Assembly (NCBI RefSeq): GCF_022829295.1
Contig: NZ_JAKSYH010000167.1
Span: 1-64,000, forward strand
Direction of reading: 5' to 3'
Origin: Methylobacterium sp. J-088
GTDB taxonomy: Bacteria > Pseudomonadota > Alphaproteobacteria > Rhizobiales > Beijerinckiaceae
Length of the DNA: 64,000 nucleotides
Part shown: positions 56,594 through 64,000 of the stretch, piece after piece
Position numbering within the stretch: the stretch's first letter is position 1
Layout: each line of letters begins with the position of its first letter
Position numbers and translations under genes: made by a program
Notes under the pieces: model-generated
Database searches by the model: none
The model's input: only the letters and a program-made list of their open reading frames with translations
Told to the model about the DNA's origin: nothing

Positions 56594-56630
56594 GAGAAAC
56601 GCCCCGGGACAGGATCCCGGGGCGTTTCTC
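56594..56630. terminator. Strong bidirectional-type hairpin
   Basis: A 16-bp perfect stem (GAGAAACGCCCCGGGA and its complement) with a 5-base loop. It lies between the DUF5872 gene (+) and the convergent porin gene (-), and can terminate either transcript: TTTCTC on one side, GAGAAA on the other. Confidence 0.85.
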
Positions 56631-56735
56631 GGCCCGATACGGCGGGGCCGCATCGGGCATGGCCCAGGCATGGCCGATGACCGGGAGAACGCTCGCCGGG
56701 CCGTCAGGCCCGACGGGCGTTTCCGCGGATGGGTC

Positions 56736-57566
56736 TTAGTACGAGCCGAACTTGTAGTTCAGGCCGGCGCGGATGACGGCGAACTCGTCGGAGCGACGGC
56801 CGACGGGGTTGTAGGCCACCGGGAAGTTGTTGGCGGCGTTGATGACCAGAGCACCCTGGTTGCGGGTGTTGCGGTCGAGGTTGACGTACAGGCCTTCGAC
56901 CTTGAGCGTCACCGCCGAGGAGCGGAAGAAGTTCAGGAACGAGTCGACGGGGAGCGCGTACTCCATGCCGCCGCCGACCGCGTAGCCGGTGCGGAAGCTG
57001 TCGTTGCCGGCGTAGCCGCCGAACGAACGGTCAGCGCTGCCCGAGCCGTAGGCGAAGCCGCCGGTGCCGTACACGAGGACGCGGTCGAAGGCGTAGCCGA
57101 GGCGGCCGCGCACGGTGCCGAAGAAGTCGAGGCTCGACAGGCCACGCGGGTCGGTGACGTAGTACCCGGCGGCCAGCGGGCCGGTGACGATGGAGCGGTT
57201 CCGGTTGCGACCGAAGTCGAGGTACTGGGCGTCGGCCTCGATGCCGAACACCACGCCGTTGCCCGGGGTCAGCTGGAAGTTGTAGCCGATCTGGGCGCCG
57301 CCGGAGAAGCCTTCCTGATTGTTCTGGCCGAAATAGGCCGTCGTGCCGTTGCCGTACGGAGCCGGGACGGCGAAGCTCGAGGTGTTGTTGCTGCTGGCGT
57401 CGAACGCGTAGCCGGCGTTGATACCGAAGTAGGCGCCCGACCAGGTGAACACCGGCACGGGGGTGAAGATCGGCGGCGGGGCGGCCCGACGCGGCAGGTC
57501 GGCGGCCGAAGCGGCGCCGGTCAGGAGGGCCGTAGCGGCGCTCGCGAGAAGAAGCTTCTTGATCAT
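56736..57566 (-). CDS. Omp25/Omp31-type outer-membrane porin family protein
   Basis: A 276-residue secreted beta-barrel. Signal peptide MIKKLLLASAATALLTGAAS ending at ASAADLP, then PVFTWSGAYFGINAGYAFD, GGAQIGYNFQLTPGNGVVFGIEAD, FFGTVRGRLGYAFDRVLVYGTGGFAYG and the C-terminal VIRAGLNYKFGSY, ending in an aromatic residue as barrel proteins do. Codon use is highly biased, suggesting strong expression. The ATG at 57566 marks the signal peptide; AT-rich promoter DNA lies upstream. Confidence 0.9.
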   Translation of the reverse strand: MIKKLLLASAATALLTGAASAADLPRRAAPPPIFTPVPVFTWSGAYFGINAGYAFDASSNNTSSFAVPAPYGNGTTAYFGQNNQEGFSGGAQIGYNFQLTPGNGVVFGIEADAQYLDFGRNRNRSIVTGPLAAGYYVTDPRGLSSLDFFGTVRGRLGYAFDRVLVYGTGGFAYGSGSADRSFGGYAGNDSFRTGYAVGGGMEYALPVDSFLNFFRSSAVTLKVEGLYVNLDRNTRNQGALVINAANNFPVAYNPVGRRSDEFAVIRAGLNYKFGSY

Positions 57567-58345
57567 CTGGTCCTCTGTCTCCCGTTGGGCGGGATGTGTA
57601 CCGGACCACAGAACGACAGGTTGATGCCGCGCGATAGTGCAACGCTGCAACAGCCGAGCTTGATGTTTTGGGGTGGCCAATAATCAAGTGCGCCGGAGCA
57701 CATCCCCCATGAGATTGCTGTTGCGCGGAGGAAGACCCGTATCCGGGGGGCTTCCGCCAGCGTATCCGTCGGGCGGCCGGAGCCGGGCCGATGCCCTAAG
57801 TCATTGCGCGCGCATCGTTTCGTCCTGACGCGTAAGGGCTCGCCGTTGAGACCGGCGCGGGAACAAAAAGCCCCGCCGCGCGAGGGCGGACAGGGCTTGA
57901 GTGCGATCGTGAATGTTCCCAGGACCAACCGGGAAGCTTCGCGATCCGTTAGAGCCTACCGGACGCCGGCTCGCAAGGCTGCCGCCGGGGCAGCCCGCAG
58001 GTAACATTAATTAACGATTCGCCCCCGCGGCGCGTCGATATCGGCTGGACTCAGTCTCCACCGGTCTCCCGCCGCGCTCCGGCTGGGCGTCACCGCCCGT
58101 CGCCAGATCATCGCGGCGCCTGGGCCGGTTCTGCGCGCCGCCGCCGTCATAGGTTCAGTGATCGCCGCCGGACGACGAGGGCCGAAATCTGAGGATTGAC
58201 TGATCTGCACTTGGCAAGCTTGTATTCCGCATCGTAACATCGCTGCGATCTCATGAGTTTCTGGCTGAAAGGTCGCGCCTCATGCGATCTGCCGCCGGGT
58301 GCGGATCGCGTTCGGGCGGCGGACCGGCTTGTGGAGAAGCGGCGG
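57567..58345. other. Intergenic region with a possible minus-strand small RNA
   Basis: About 780 bp with no convincing protein. 57590-57720 probably carries the porin promoter. On the minus strand a hairpin AGCCC..CCGCC / GGCGGGGCT followed by five T's lies at 57862-57893, resembling a terminator for a transcript starting near 58010, close to the ATTAATTAA patch at 58005-58015. Small open frames on both strands there are unconvincing. 58150-58260 likely carries the promoter of the adenylate cyclase. Confidence 0.4.
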
Positions 58346-60001
58346 ATGTCCAGCGTGAGCGAGCGGACCGCGCGGCAGCAGCGGATCATGGCGCCGCTCC
58401 TCGTCGCGGCCATCCTCCTCGGCCTCGCCGGCCTGCCGCTCGCGGTCTGGCTCGACCTGCGCGGCCTGTCCGAGCGGATGCTCCAGACGCAGGCGGTGGA
58501 GACCGGCCGGATCATCGACCAGATGCGCAGCTTCTACGCCAGCGATGTCGTCCAGGCGGTCAACGGCGCGACGGGGCGGGTGATCACGACCCACGACTAC
58601 AAGGGCGTGCCGAACGCCATCCCGATCCCCGCGACGCTCTCCCTGGAACTCGGCGAGCGGATCAGCGGTGCGGATGGGGCGGTGAAGTACCGCTTCATCT
58701 CGGACCTGCCGTTCAAGGACCGCAAGCCCCACGAGCTCGACGCGTTCGAGGCCCGCACCCTGGCAGAGCTGCGCGCCCACCCCCAATCGGGCTTTGCCAG
58801 CGAGACCACCGGTTCGTTCTTCGACCGTCAGGTCCGGATCGCCGCCCCGATCCGGATGGAATCGGCCTGCGTCCGTTGCCACAACGCGCACCCCTTGAGC
58901 CCGAAGACCGACTGGAAGGTCGGCGACGTGCGCGGCATCCAGGAGATCGTCCTGCACCAGTCGATCGCCGCCAACGTCCTCGCCTTCAAGTATCTGCTGG
59001 GCTACTTCATCCTGGCCGCGCTCGCCGGCAGCACAATCCTGCTCCTGCAGGCGCGCCAGTCCCGCCTGATCGACCGGATGAACCGGGAACTGACGGACTC
59101 GAACGGCTTCCTGGCCGCGGTCTCGGTGCAGATCGCGAAATACATCTCGCCCCAGGTCTACAAGAGCATCTTCAGCGGCGAGCGGGACGTGTCGGTGACG
59201 ACCGCGCGCAAGAAGCTGACGATCTTCTTCTCGGACATCAAGGATTTCACCGCCACCACCGAGCGGCTCCAGCCCGAGGAGCTGACCGCGCTGCTGAACG
59301 AGTATTTCACCGAGATGACCGCCATCGCGCTGAGGCATGGCGGCACGGTCGACAAGTACATCGGCGACGCGATGCTGGTTTTCTTCGGCGATCCCGAGAC
59401 GAGGGGCGTGCGCGAGGACGCGCAGGCCTGCGTCCGGATGGCCATCGCGATGCAGCAGCGCCTCGGCCAGTTGAGCGTCCGCTGGCGCCGGGCCGGCATC
59501 GAGCGCCCGTTCCAGGCCCGGATGGGCATCAACACCGGCTATTGCAACGTCGGCAATTTCGGCTCGGACGAGCGGATGGACTACACGATCATCGGCGCCG
59601 AGGCGAACCTCGCGGCCCGGCTTCAGGCGGCTGCGGCACCGGGCGGCATCACCCTGAGCTACGAAACCTACGCCTTGGTCAGCGATGGCGTCCGGGCGAG
59701 CCCGCAGGAACCGATCCGCATGAAGGGCATCAGCCGCGACGTCGTCCCCTACGCGGTCGCGGACGATTCGACCGCCGGGGATCGGGGCGAGGCCCAGGAT
59801 ACGGTGTTCTCCGAGCACGCGCGGGGCATCGACTTCTACGTCGACGTCGACGCGCTGGAGGCGGATGGCGCGGCCCGGCTCCGGAAACGCCTGCTCGACA
59901 CGCTGGCGGCCGTCGAGCGCCGCATGACCGGTGCGGAACGGCTGGCCAGGGATCTGGAGCCGGAGCCGCATCCGGGGACGCTGCAGCGCGCGGCGCGCTG
60001 A
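58346..60001 (+). CDS. Class III adenylate/guanylate cyclase with c-type haem-binding DUF3365 sensor
   Basis: A 551-residue membrane protein. A first membrane segment (APLLVAAILLGLAGLPLAVW) is followed by a periplasmic domain of about 170 residues with CVRCH at 175-179 (a c-type haem attachment motif) as in DUF3365/Tll0287-like sensors, then a second membrane segment (LLGYFILAALAGSTILLL). The class III cyclase domain has FFSDIKDF (metal Asp 297), YIGDAMLVFFGDP (Asp 341), and GINTGYCNVGNFGSDERMDYT. Redox or gas sensing controlling cAMP is likely. ATG 58346 begins just before the first helix. Confidence 0.92.
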   Translation: MSSVSERTARQQRIMAPLLVAAILLGLAGLPLAVWLDLRGLSERMLQTQAVETGRIIDQMRSFYASDVVQAVNGATGRVITTHDYKGVPNAIPIPATLSLELGERISGADGAVKYRFISDLPFKDRKPHELDAFEARTLAELRAHPQSGFASETTGSFFDRQVRIAAPIRMESACVRCHNAHPLSPKTDWKVGDVRGIQEIVLHQSIAANVLAFKYLLGYFILAALAGSTILLLQARQSRLIDRMNRELTDSNGFLAAVSVQIAKYISPQVYKSIFSGERDVSVTTARKKLTIFFSDIKDFTATTERLQPEELTALLNEYFTEMTAIALRHGGTVDKYIGDAMLVFFGDPETRGVREDAQACVRMAIAMQQRLGQLSVRWRRAGIERPFQARMGINTGYCNVGNFGSDERMDYTIIGAEANLAARLQAAAAPGGITLSYETYALVSDGVRASPQEPIRMKGISRDVVPYAVADDSTAGDRGEAQDTVFSEHARGIDFYVDVDALEADGAARLRKRLLDTLAAVERRMTGAERLARDLEPEPHPGTLQRAAR

Positions 60002-60134
60002 GCCGGCGCGCCGATTGGCTTGCACCGGCGGGGCATCCTGTGGTGACCCTGCCGGCATGGTGCCGTCGCGATTCCCCCTCCGAGCCGGCCCCGGGTGCGA
60101 CCCGGGCGCGATCGACGTGCGGGCGTAGCGTCGG

Positions 60135-60626
60135 ATGTTCGGATTCTCGCTCAGCTCCACCGAGCCCGACAGCATCGCGCACATCATCCAAGTCGCGCTC
60201 GCGCCCGCCTTCCTGCTCTCGGCACTCGCGACGCTGCTCAACGTGTTCTCGACCCGCCTCGGCCGGATCGCCGACAAGGTCGACGCCCTCTCGGCGGAGG
60301 CCGCCAGGATGGAGCGGGCGACGGATGCCGAGGCGCGGCGCCTGACGCGCCGGCTGACGTTCCTGCGGCGGCGCTCCTTCATGCTCGACGTGGCGGTCGC
60401 CCTCGCCTCGCTCGGGGGCTGCCTGATCGGATTGGCCGTGCTGACCCTGTTCGTCGGGGCACTGCGCGACGGCGCCGCCGCGTCGGTCCTGTTCGCCTGC
60501 TTCGGGGCGGCCCTGGTCTGCATCGTCGCGGCGATCGCCGCCTTCATGACCGAGATCCTGATGGCCGGCCGCGGCGTGCGCGACGAGGTCGACCGCCAGC
60601 AGGATGGGGTGCCCGAGCGGCGGTGA
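60135..60626 (+). CDS. DUF2721 family membrane protein
   Basis: A 163-residue membrane protein: IAHIIQVALAPAFLLSALATLLNVFSTRLGRIADK is the family signature, followed by a basic helix (TRRLTFLRRRSFMLDVAVAL) and two more membrane segments (GCLIGLAVLTLFVGAL and LFACFGAALVCIVAAIAAFM). Function unknown; inner-membrane protein. It starts with an ATG 14 bases after a GGG-rich site and is transcribed in the same direction as the cyclase gene 133 bp upstream. Confidence 0.9.
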   Translation: MFGFSLSSTEPDSIAHIIQVALAPAFLLSALATLLNVFSTRLGRIADKVDALSAEAARMERATDAEARRLTRRLTFLRRRSFMLDVAVALASLGGCLIGLAVLTLFVGALRDGAAASVLFACFGAALVCIVAAIAAFMTEILMAGRGVRDEVDRQQDGVPERR

Positions 60627-60768
60627 GGCCGACCGGCCTCCGAGGCGGGGTGCGCATTGATTCCCGCCGCGACACGGCGGATCGCATCACGCTTGCATCG
60701 CCACGGGAACCGGGCCTTAATCCGGCCGGTGCTTGATGCCGCTGCACGCCGCACCCCGGGAGTTCGTC

Positions 60769-60939
60769 ATGACGGTTGCGATCCTGGTTGCCCTCCTGGC
60801 CGGCGCTCTCTCGCTCGGCGTCCTGTCGGCGGTCTCGTTCGGGCGCCGGGAGGAGATCGAGCTCGGGGACGGGTGTCCGTCCGACGAGGAGATCTTCGAT
60901 CTGGGCGGTCGGGTGATCGACTTGGAACCGCAGCGCTGA
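60769..60939 (+). CDS. Small single-pass membrane protein
   Basis: A 56-residue protein with one membrane helix (MTVAILVALLAGALSLGVLS) and an acidic C-terminus (EEIELGDGCPSDEEIFDLGG). GGGAG lies 7 bases before the ATG. No family recognised. Confidence 0.6.
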   Translation: MTVAILVALLAGALSLGVLSAVSFGRREEIELGDGCPSDEEIFDLGGRVIDLEPQR

Positions 60940-60982
60940 GGCAAGGCGCCCCGCGCCGGAAACCAGGCTCCGTTCGACACCG

Positions 60983-61243
60983 CTACGCCTCGGTTTCGGG
61001 CGCCCCTGCCCCGGAGGGGGTGTTCTGCCGCCTGGACCAGACGACCCGGCCGGCCGGATCCTTCAGGGCCGCCGAGCCCGAGCGGCCGGCGAGCAGCTTT
61101 GCGAACCGGGCCGCCGCGTCGGCCTTGGCGGCGTCCTCCGAGGGCGCGAGGATCTGCTCGTCGTGGATGATGATGCCGCTCGCGCTCTCCCGATGCACGA
61201 CGCATTGCAGGCGATAGGGAACCGGCGGTGGGTTCGCGGCCAT
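60983..61243 (-). CDS. Small soluble protein, unknown function
   Basis: An 86-residue protein with a plausible globular sequence: VPYRLQCVVHRESASGIIIH, DEQILAPSEDAAKADAAARF and DPAGRVVWSRRQN. It resembles small DUF-type proteins of Methylobacterium but no family is named with confidence. Confidence 0.6.
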   Translation of the reverse strand: MAANPPPVPYRLQCVVHRESASGIIIHDEQILAPSEDAAKADAAARFAKLLAGRSGSAALKDPAGRVVWSRRQNTPSGAGAPETEA

Positions 61244-61692
61244 GGCGTTCTCCAGCCCGGGATGGCGTCAACGTGACCCGGGAGCCGGCGCCTTGAGCCC
61301 GGCTTCCGGGGATTCGCCGTCCCGGACAGCGAAGACACCGCCGAACACGCATGCCTCCCTGGCACCATCCATCGAGACTGAGCCATACCAGACATACGCG
61401 GCCCAAGAACCGTCGATCCGGTGTCCTGACCATCAGGTGTCCTGACCAGCAGGTGTCTTGCCTAGGAAGTGTCCCCACCGGGATCGGTCCGGCCTTCGCC
61501 GAAGCGGCCTGCCCCGGGGCATCGGCTGGTCGGCGGCTTCCGTCCCGGATCGGCCCCTCCCCGGACGGGGCGACCCGGACATCGGGATGCCTCGACGGCA
61601 ACGGCCTCCGATCGTGCCACGATCGGAGGCCGCTCCTGGTTCGGGTTCTAGCGCCTGTCAGTCCGGCCGAACGGCTTCGGCCCGGTCCGGAA
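61244..61692. other. Intergenic region with direct repeats and a hairpin
   Basis: 449 bp without a gene. Positions 61427-61458 carry two near-identical 15-16-bp direct repeats (GGTGTCCTGACCA(T/G)CA) followed by a GGTGTCTTGCC fragment at 61451-61461. A perfect hairpin with 12-bp stem (CGGCCTCCGATC and complement) lies at 61602-61632, just downstream of the minus-strand gene ending at 61693 and probably its terminator. Confidence 0.6.
61602..61632 (-). terminator. Hairpin terminator of the 61693-61893 gene
   Basis: A 12-bp perfect stem CGGCCTCCGATC / GATCGGAGGCCG with 7-base loop, 60 bases beyond the stop of the upstream minus-strand gene. No long T tract. Confidence 0.65.
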
Positions 61693-61893
61693 TCAGGCCG
61701 CCTCGCCCTCCGCGTCGTCGGCATCCAGGATGGTCTCCAGATCGCCCACCAGGGCATCCAGCTGGTCGGCGGTCGCCTTGAGCTTCAGCTTGGTGCCGTC
61801 CTGCGCCTCGATCGCGATCTCGATGTGATCCGCGACCTTGGCGGCCAGCGCCTGCTTCACCGTGTAGGTCGTCACGTCAGCCTTGTCCGCCAT
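61693..61893 (-). CDS. Small acidic protein, unknown function
   Basis: A 66-residue acidic protein: MADKADVTTYTVKQALAAKV, then DHIEIAIEAQDGTKLKLKATADQLDALVGDLETIL. The pattern resembles small alpha-beta domains with a beta hairpin and one helix. The ATG is the first with an AGGAG-like site (CAGGAGACAGC). Function unknown. Confidence 0.65.
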   Translation of the reverse strand: MADKADVTTYTVKQALAAKVADHIEIAIEAQDGTKLKLKATADQLDALVGDLETILDADDAEGEAA

Positions 61894-61981
61894 GCTGTCT
61901 CCTGGGTTGGCTCCCGGCAACGCGGGGCGGCCCGCATCGATACTGCGGCAGAAGCTCGCGAGGGACTGGAGCCGGTCTGCG

Positions 61982-62314
61982 CTACCTGCGCCGGCGCGCG
62001 ACCGCCCGCGGCCGCTGCATCGGCACATCGAGCAGGCGGGGGGCGGGCACCGGAACGGCAGGACGTGGGGCGGGCAGCAACGCCAGCGGCGCCCGGGGCG
62101 TCTCGACGATGACGGCTTCCAGCATCATCGGCCGCGCCGGCCTCGGGAGCCGCCTGGGCCGTGCCGCGAGGGTTCCGAGGGCCCAGAGGCCGAGACACAG
62201 CAGGCCGATCAGGATCCCGTCCCAGGACGGCTCCGTGCGGCACATCAGGATCCCGGTGCCGGTCAGGGCAGCCAGGGCCGCCAGGAGCCTTGGTGTCGGA
62301 TCGCCGGACGTCAT
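61982..62314 (-). CDS. Small single-pass membrane protein
   Basis: A 110-residue protein: hydrophobic N-terminal part LLAALAALTGTGIL and DGILIGLLCLGLWALGTLAA, then a Pro/Arg-rich tail with repeated ALLPAPRPAVPVPAP and ending in RRRR. Start at 62314; function unknown. Confidence 0.55.
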   Translation of the reverse strand: MTSGDPTPRLLAALAALTGTGILMCRTEPSWDGILIGLLCLGLWALGTLAARPRRLPRPARPMMLEAVIVETPRAPLALLPAPRPAVPVPAPRLLDVPMQRPRAVARRRR

Positions 62315-62393
62315 GCCGCAGAATCCGCGCTCCGCGCTGAAAACCCCTGAACGAAACCGCGACACTTGTCGGCAACCGGGCCTTTCGGGTCGG

Positions 62394-62636
62394 TCAATCG
62401 GCCAGACTGGAGGGCATCTGCCACGCGACGCCCGGATGCTCGCGGATGTCGCCGGCCCGGGATCCGGTATCGGCATCGCTCGTCCAGTCGCTGGGCTCCG
62501 CGATGGCGGCGATCTCCGCGTCCGGATAGGCGGCCGTCAGGAACAGGCGCGCCTCCCCCTCGGCCTCCGCCCGGACGGTGACCAGGGGTTTCTCCCCTTG
62601 TGCGTCGCGCACCTGGGCGATGAACAGCTTGGTCAT
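62394..62636 (-). CDS. Small soluble protein, unknown function
   Basis: An 80-residue protein: MTKLFIAQVRDAQGEKPLVT, VRAEAEGEARLFLTAAYPDA and AIAEPSDWTSDADTG, then AWQMPSSLAD. A regular strand-helix pattern suggests a compact domain. Not recognised. Confidence 0.6.
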   Translation of the reverse strand: MTKLFIAQVRDAQGEKPLVTVRAEAEGEARLFLTAAYPDAEIAAIAEPSDWTSDADTGSRAGDIREHPGVAWQMPSSLAD

Positions 62637-62873
62637 GATCAGGCCTCCCCTTCCGCGACGCGAGGACCGCGACGGGCGGACCGCCGGCCCGGCGCCCTGT
62701 CGGACAAGCTTGAAAGCCGCGCCGCTGTTCCCGGTCGAACAGGGCGCGGCGGGCGGATTCCGTCGGGACGCCCCGGATCGGGACGGGTCGGAACAGGCTC
62801 CGGGGCCGGTGGTTATCCCGCACGGGCCGGCACCGCGCCGGTACGTCGAAGACTCGTAGAATTCGGGAGCGTC

Positions 62874-63053
62874 ATGACCAGCCGCACCATCCAGTCCGCC
62901 CTGCTCGCCCTCGCCCTGGCCGCCGGCACCGCCGGAATGGCCGCCGCGCAGAGCACGCCCAACGGCAACACCTCCTCCGCCGGCGCCCCGGCGGGCGACA
63001 ACAACACCGGCAACGGTGCCACGGGCAGCGGCGCGGCGCCGAGCGGAAAGTGA
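62874..63053 (+). CDS. Small secreted Gly/Asn/Ser-rich protein
   Basis: A 59-residue protein. A signal peptide (IQSALLALALAAGTAGMAAAQ) is followed by a low-complexity tail of Asn, Thr, Gly and Ser (TPNGNTSSAGAPAGDNNTGN) ending GSGAAPSGK. GGGAG precedes the ATG. Probably exported; unknown role. Confidence 0.6.
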   Translation: MTSRTIQSALLALALAAGTAGMAAAQSTPNGNTSSAGAPAGDNNTGNGATGSGAAPSGK

Positions 63054-63332
63054 CGCAACGTTAACCATAGGCGACATCGCCGGTCCCACGATCGAGCACC
63101 GTCCCGTCCCGCGGCCACCCGGCGCGCGGGACGTTTCGTATCGGGCACGCGCTCCTGAACGCGGCCGGGCAGTGCGGAATCCGTCATCCGGCGGACCGGC
63201 CCAGGGTGGCGCGTCCCCGGGGCGGGCGATGGTCGATCGGGGCGGCGCGGTGCGCCTTTTCTTGGGAGCCCGATATCCTGTAAGAGGATCGCCCGGGCGA
63301 CTACTCCGGCGGGGAGCTGAATAGTACGGGTG

Positions 63333-64000
63333 ATGCGGCCGAACTCAGTACTGCAACTTCAAGACGAGCGCCCAGGTCTTCATCAGGCCACGGCCTGGCG
63401 CGATGCCGTCGCACCGTTCTGGAACTTCGCGGTCCGCAAGGAGGATCTGGCGGAATTCCGCGGGCGCTCGCAGGTCCAGCATCTCGGGAACGCGATCCTC
63501 TGCCGGGCCAGCGCCTCGGGCCTGCAGTTCACCCGCGACCGCGCCCTCGTGGCCCGCATGGGCATCGATCACATCCTGGCGCATGTGCGCCTGGCCGGCC
63601 GGTCCCAGGTCGCGGCCGGGGGCAGCGAGCAGGATTGCGATCCGGGCGACATCTGCCTGCTCGACCTGTCGCGGCCCCTCTCCGCCCGGTCCACGGACTA
63701 TCAGGCCCTAACGGTGGTGCTGCCGCGCGGGCTCTTCGGCGCGAATCAGGGCGTGCTCGACGCGCTCCACGGCCGAATCATCCGCGGCGCGACCCCGTTC
63801 GGCCGGATGCTGAACGATCATCTGCGGGCCCTCGGCGCGCACGCCCCCGGCTTCTCGGAGCGGGAGGCCGCGGCGGCCGCGCAGGCGACGGCCATGCTCC
63901 TCGGCGCGGCGGTCTCCAGCCTGCCCGCGGAGGAGCGGCCCGGTCGCGCCCCGGACGGCACCCCGATCCTGCTCGCCCTGCGCCGGTTCATCGAGGCCGA
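63333..64000 (+). CDS. AraC-binding-like domain regulator (truncated by the window end)
   Basis: 222 codons in frame before the window ends. The visible part matches the AraC-binding-like N-terminal domain (PF14525): WRDAVAPFWNFAVRKEDLAEF, GRSQVQHLGNAILCRASASG, YQALTVVLPRGLF and FGRMLNDHLRAL, then a helix up to LALRRFIEA, where the DNA-binding AraC helix-turn-helix should begin. The ATG at 63333 follows GGGGAGCTG by 13 bases. The C-terminal DNA-binding domain lies beyond the window. Confidence 0.82.
   Translation, partial: MRPNSVLQLQDERPGLHQATAWRDAVAPFWNFAVRKEDLAEFRGRSQVQHLGNAILCRASASGLQFTRDRALVARMGIDHILAHVRLAGRSQVAAGGSEQDCDPGDICLLDLSRPLSARSTDYQALTVVLPRGLFGANQGVLDALHGRIIRGATPFGRMLNDHLRALGAHAPGFSEREAAAAAQATAMLLGAAVSSLPAEERPGRAPDGTPILLALRRFIEA

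Overview
The window is very GC-rich (roughly 70%) alphaproteobacterial chromosome. The gene families, the codon use and a set of short multi-hairpin intergenic repeats point to Hyphomicrobiales, most likely Methylobacterium or Methylorubrum. That assignment rests on pattern recognition, not on a database search. I see no rRNA, tRNA, CRISPR array, prophage or complete insertion sequence. Because of the high GC, long open frames run antisense to real genes; they are left out.

Layout. 1-1004: no convincing gene. 1005-8850 (minus strand): a DEAH helicase, cobF, and a block of four amino-acid genes (an iminosuccinate-reductase-like OCD protein, a 3-hydroxy-D-aspartate-aldolase-like DSD1 protein, a threonine-synthase-like PLP enzyme and a DadA-type FAD enzyme). 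A tandem glycine riboswitch heads this block. 9016-16083: small membrane proteins, a GST, DoxX, a NIT-domain chemoreceptor, and a divergent HxlR regulator / alcohol dehydrogenase-cupin pair. 16278-16932: a parDE toxin-antitoxin module whose toxin gene carries a 99-bp repeat inserted in frame. 17219-25800: uvrA, an outer-membrane transporter-like protein, a pseudo-HtrA protein, an interrupted GCG_CRPN gene, a DUF1127 protein and trmFO. 25985-35355: an M20 amidohydrolase, a four-gene glycan operon behind an AT-rich promoter region, a CatB-like acetyltransferase, a PadR regulator and two family-2 glycosyltransferases. 35315-38546 (minus): rutABCD for pyrimidine-ring degradation. 38943-48043: small secreted proteins, thrC, an M16 peptidase, a PAS-GGDEF-EAL membrane protein, and a globin / coiled-coil / reductase trio. 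48493-53559: a chemoreceptor with an AT-rich 5' end, a Crp/Fnr regulator, a zinc-type oxidoreductase and a ClpP-like secreted protein. 53728-64000: small proteins, an SDR gene broken by single-base indels, a DUF5872 protein, an Omp25-like porin, an adenylate cyclase with a c-type haem site, a DUF2721 protein, small unknown proteins and a truncated AraC regulator.

How the genes may work together. The most interesting unit is 3771-8850. The riboswitch senses glycine. The first gene could oxidise glycine to glyoxylate. The other three look like parts of the beta-hydroxyaspartate cycle, which joins glycine and glyoxylate and ends at aspartate. If the substrate guesses hold, this would be a glycine-induced glycine-to-aspartate pathway. 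Sensory and second-messenger genes are frequent: two chemoreceptors, a haem-type adenylate cyclase, a GGDEF/EAL protein and a Crp/Fnr regulator.

Three repeat classes occur between genes: a multi-hairpin element (seven copies, each directly 3' of a gene), a 99-bp MITE-like element, and CTCTCCC/GGGAGAG hairpin pairs.
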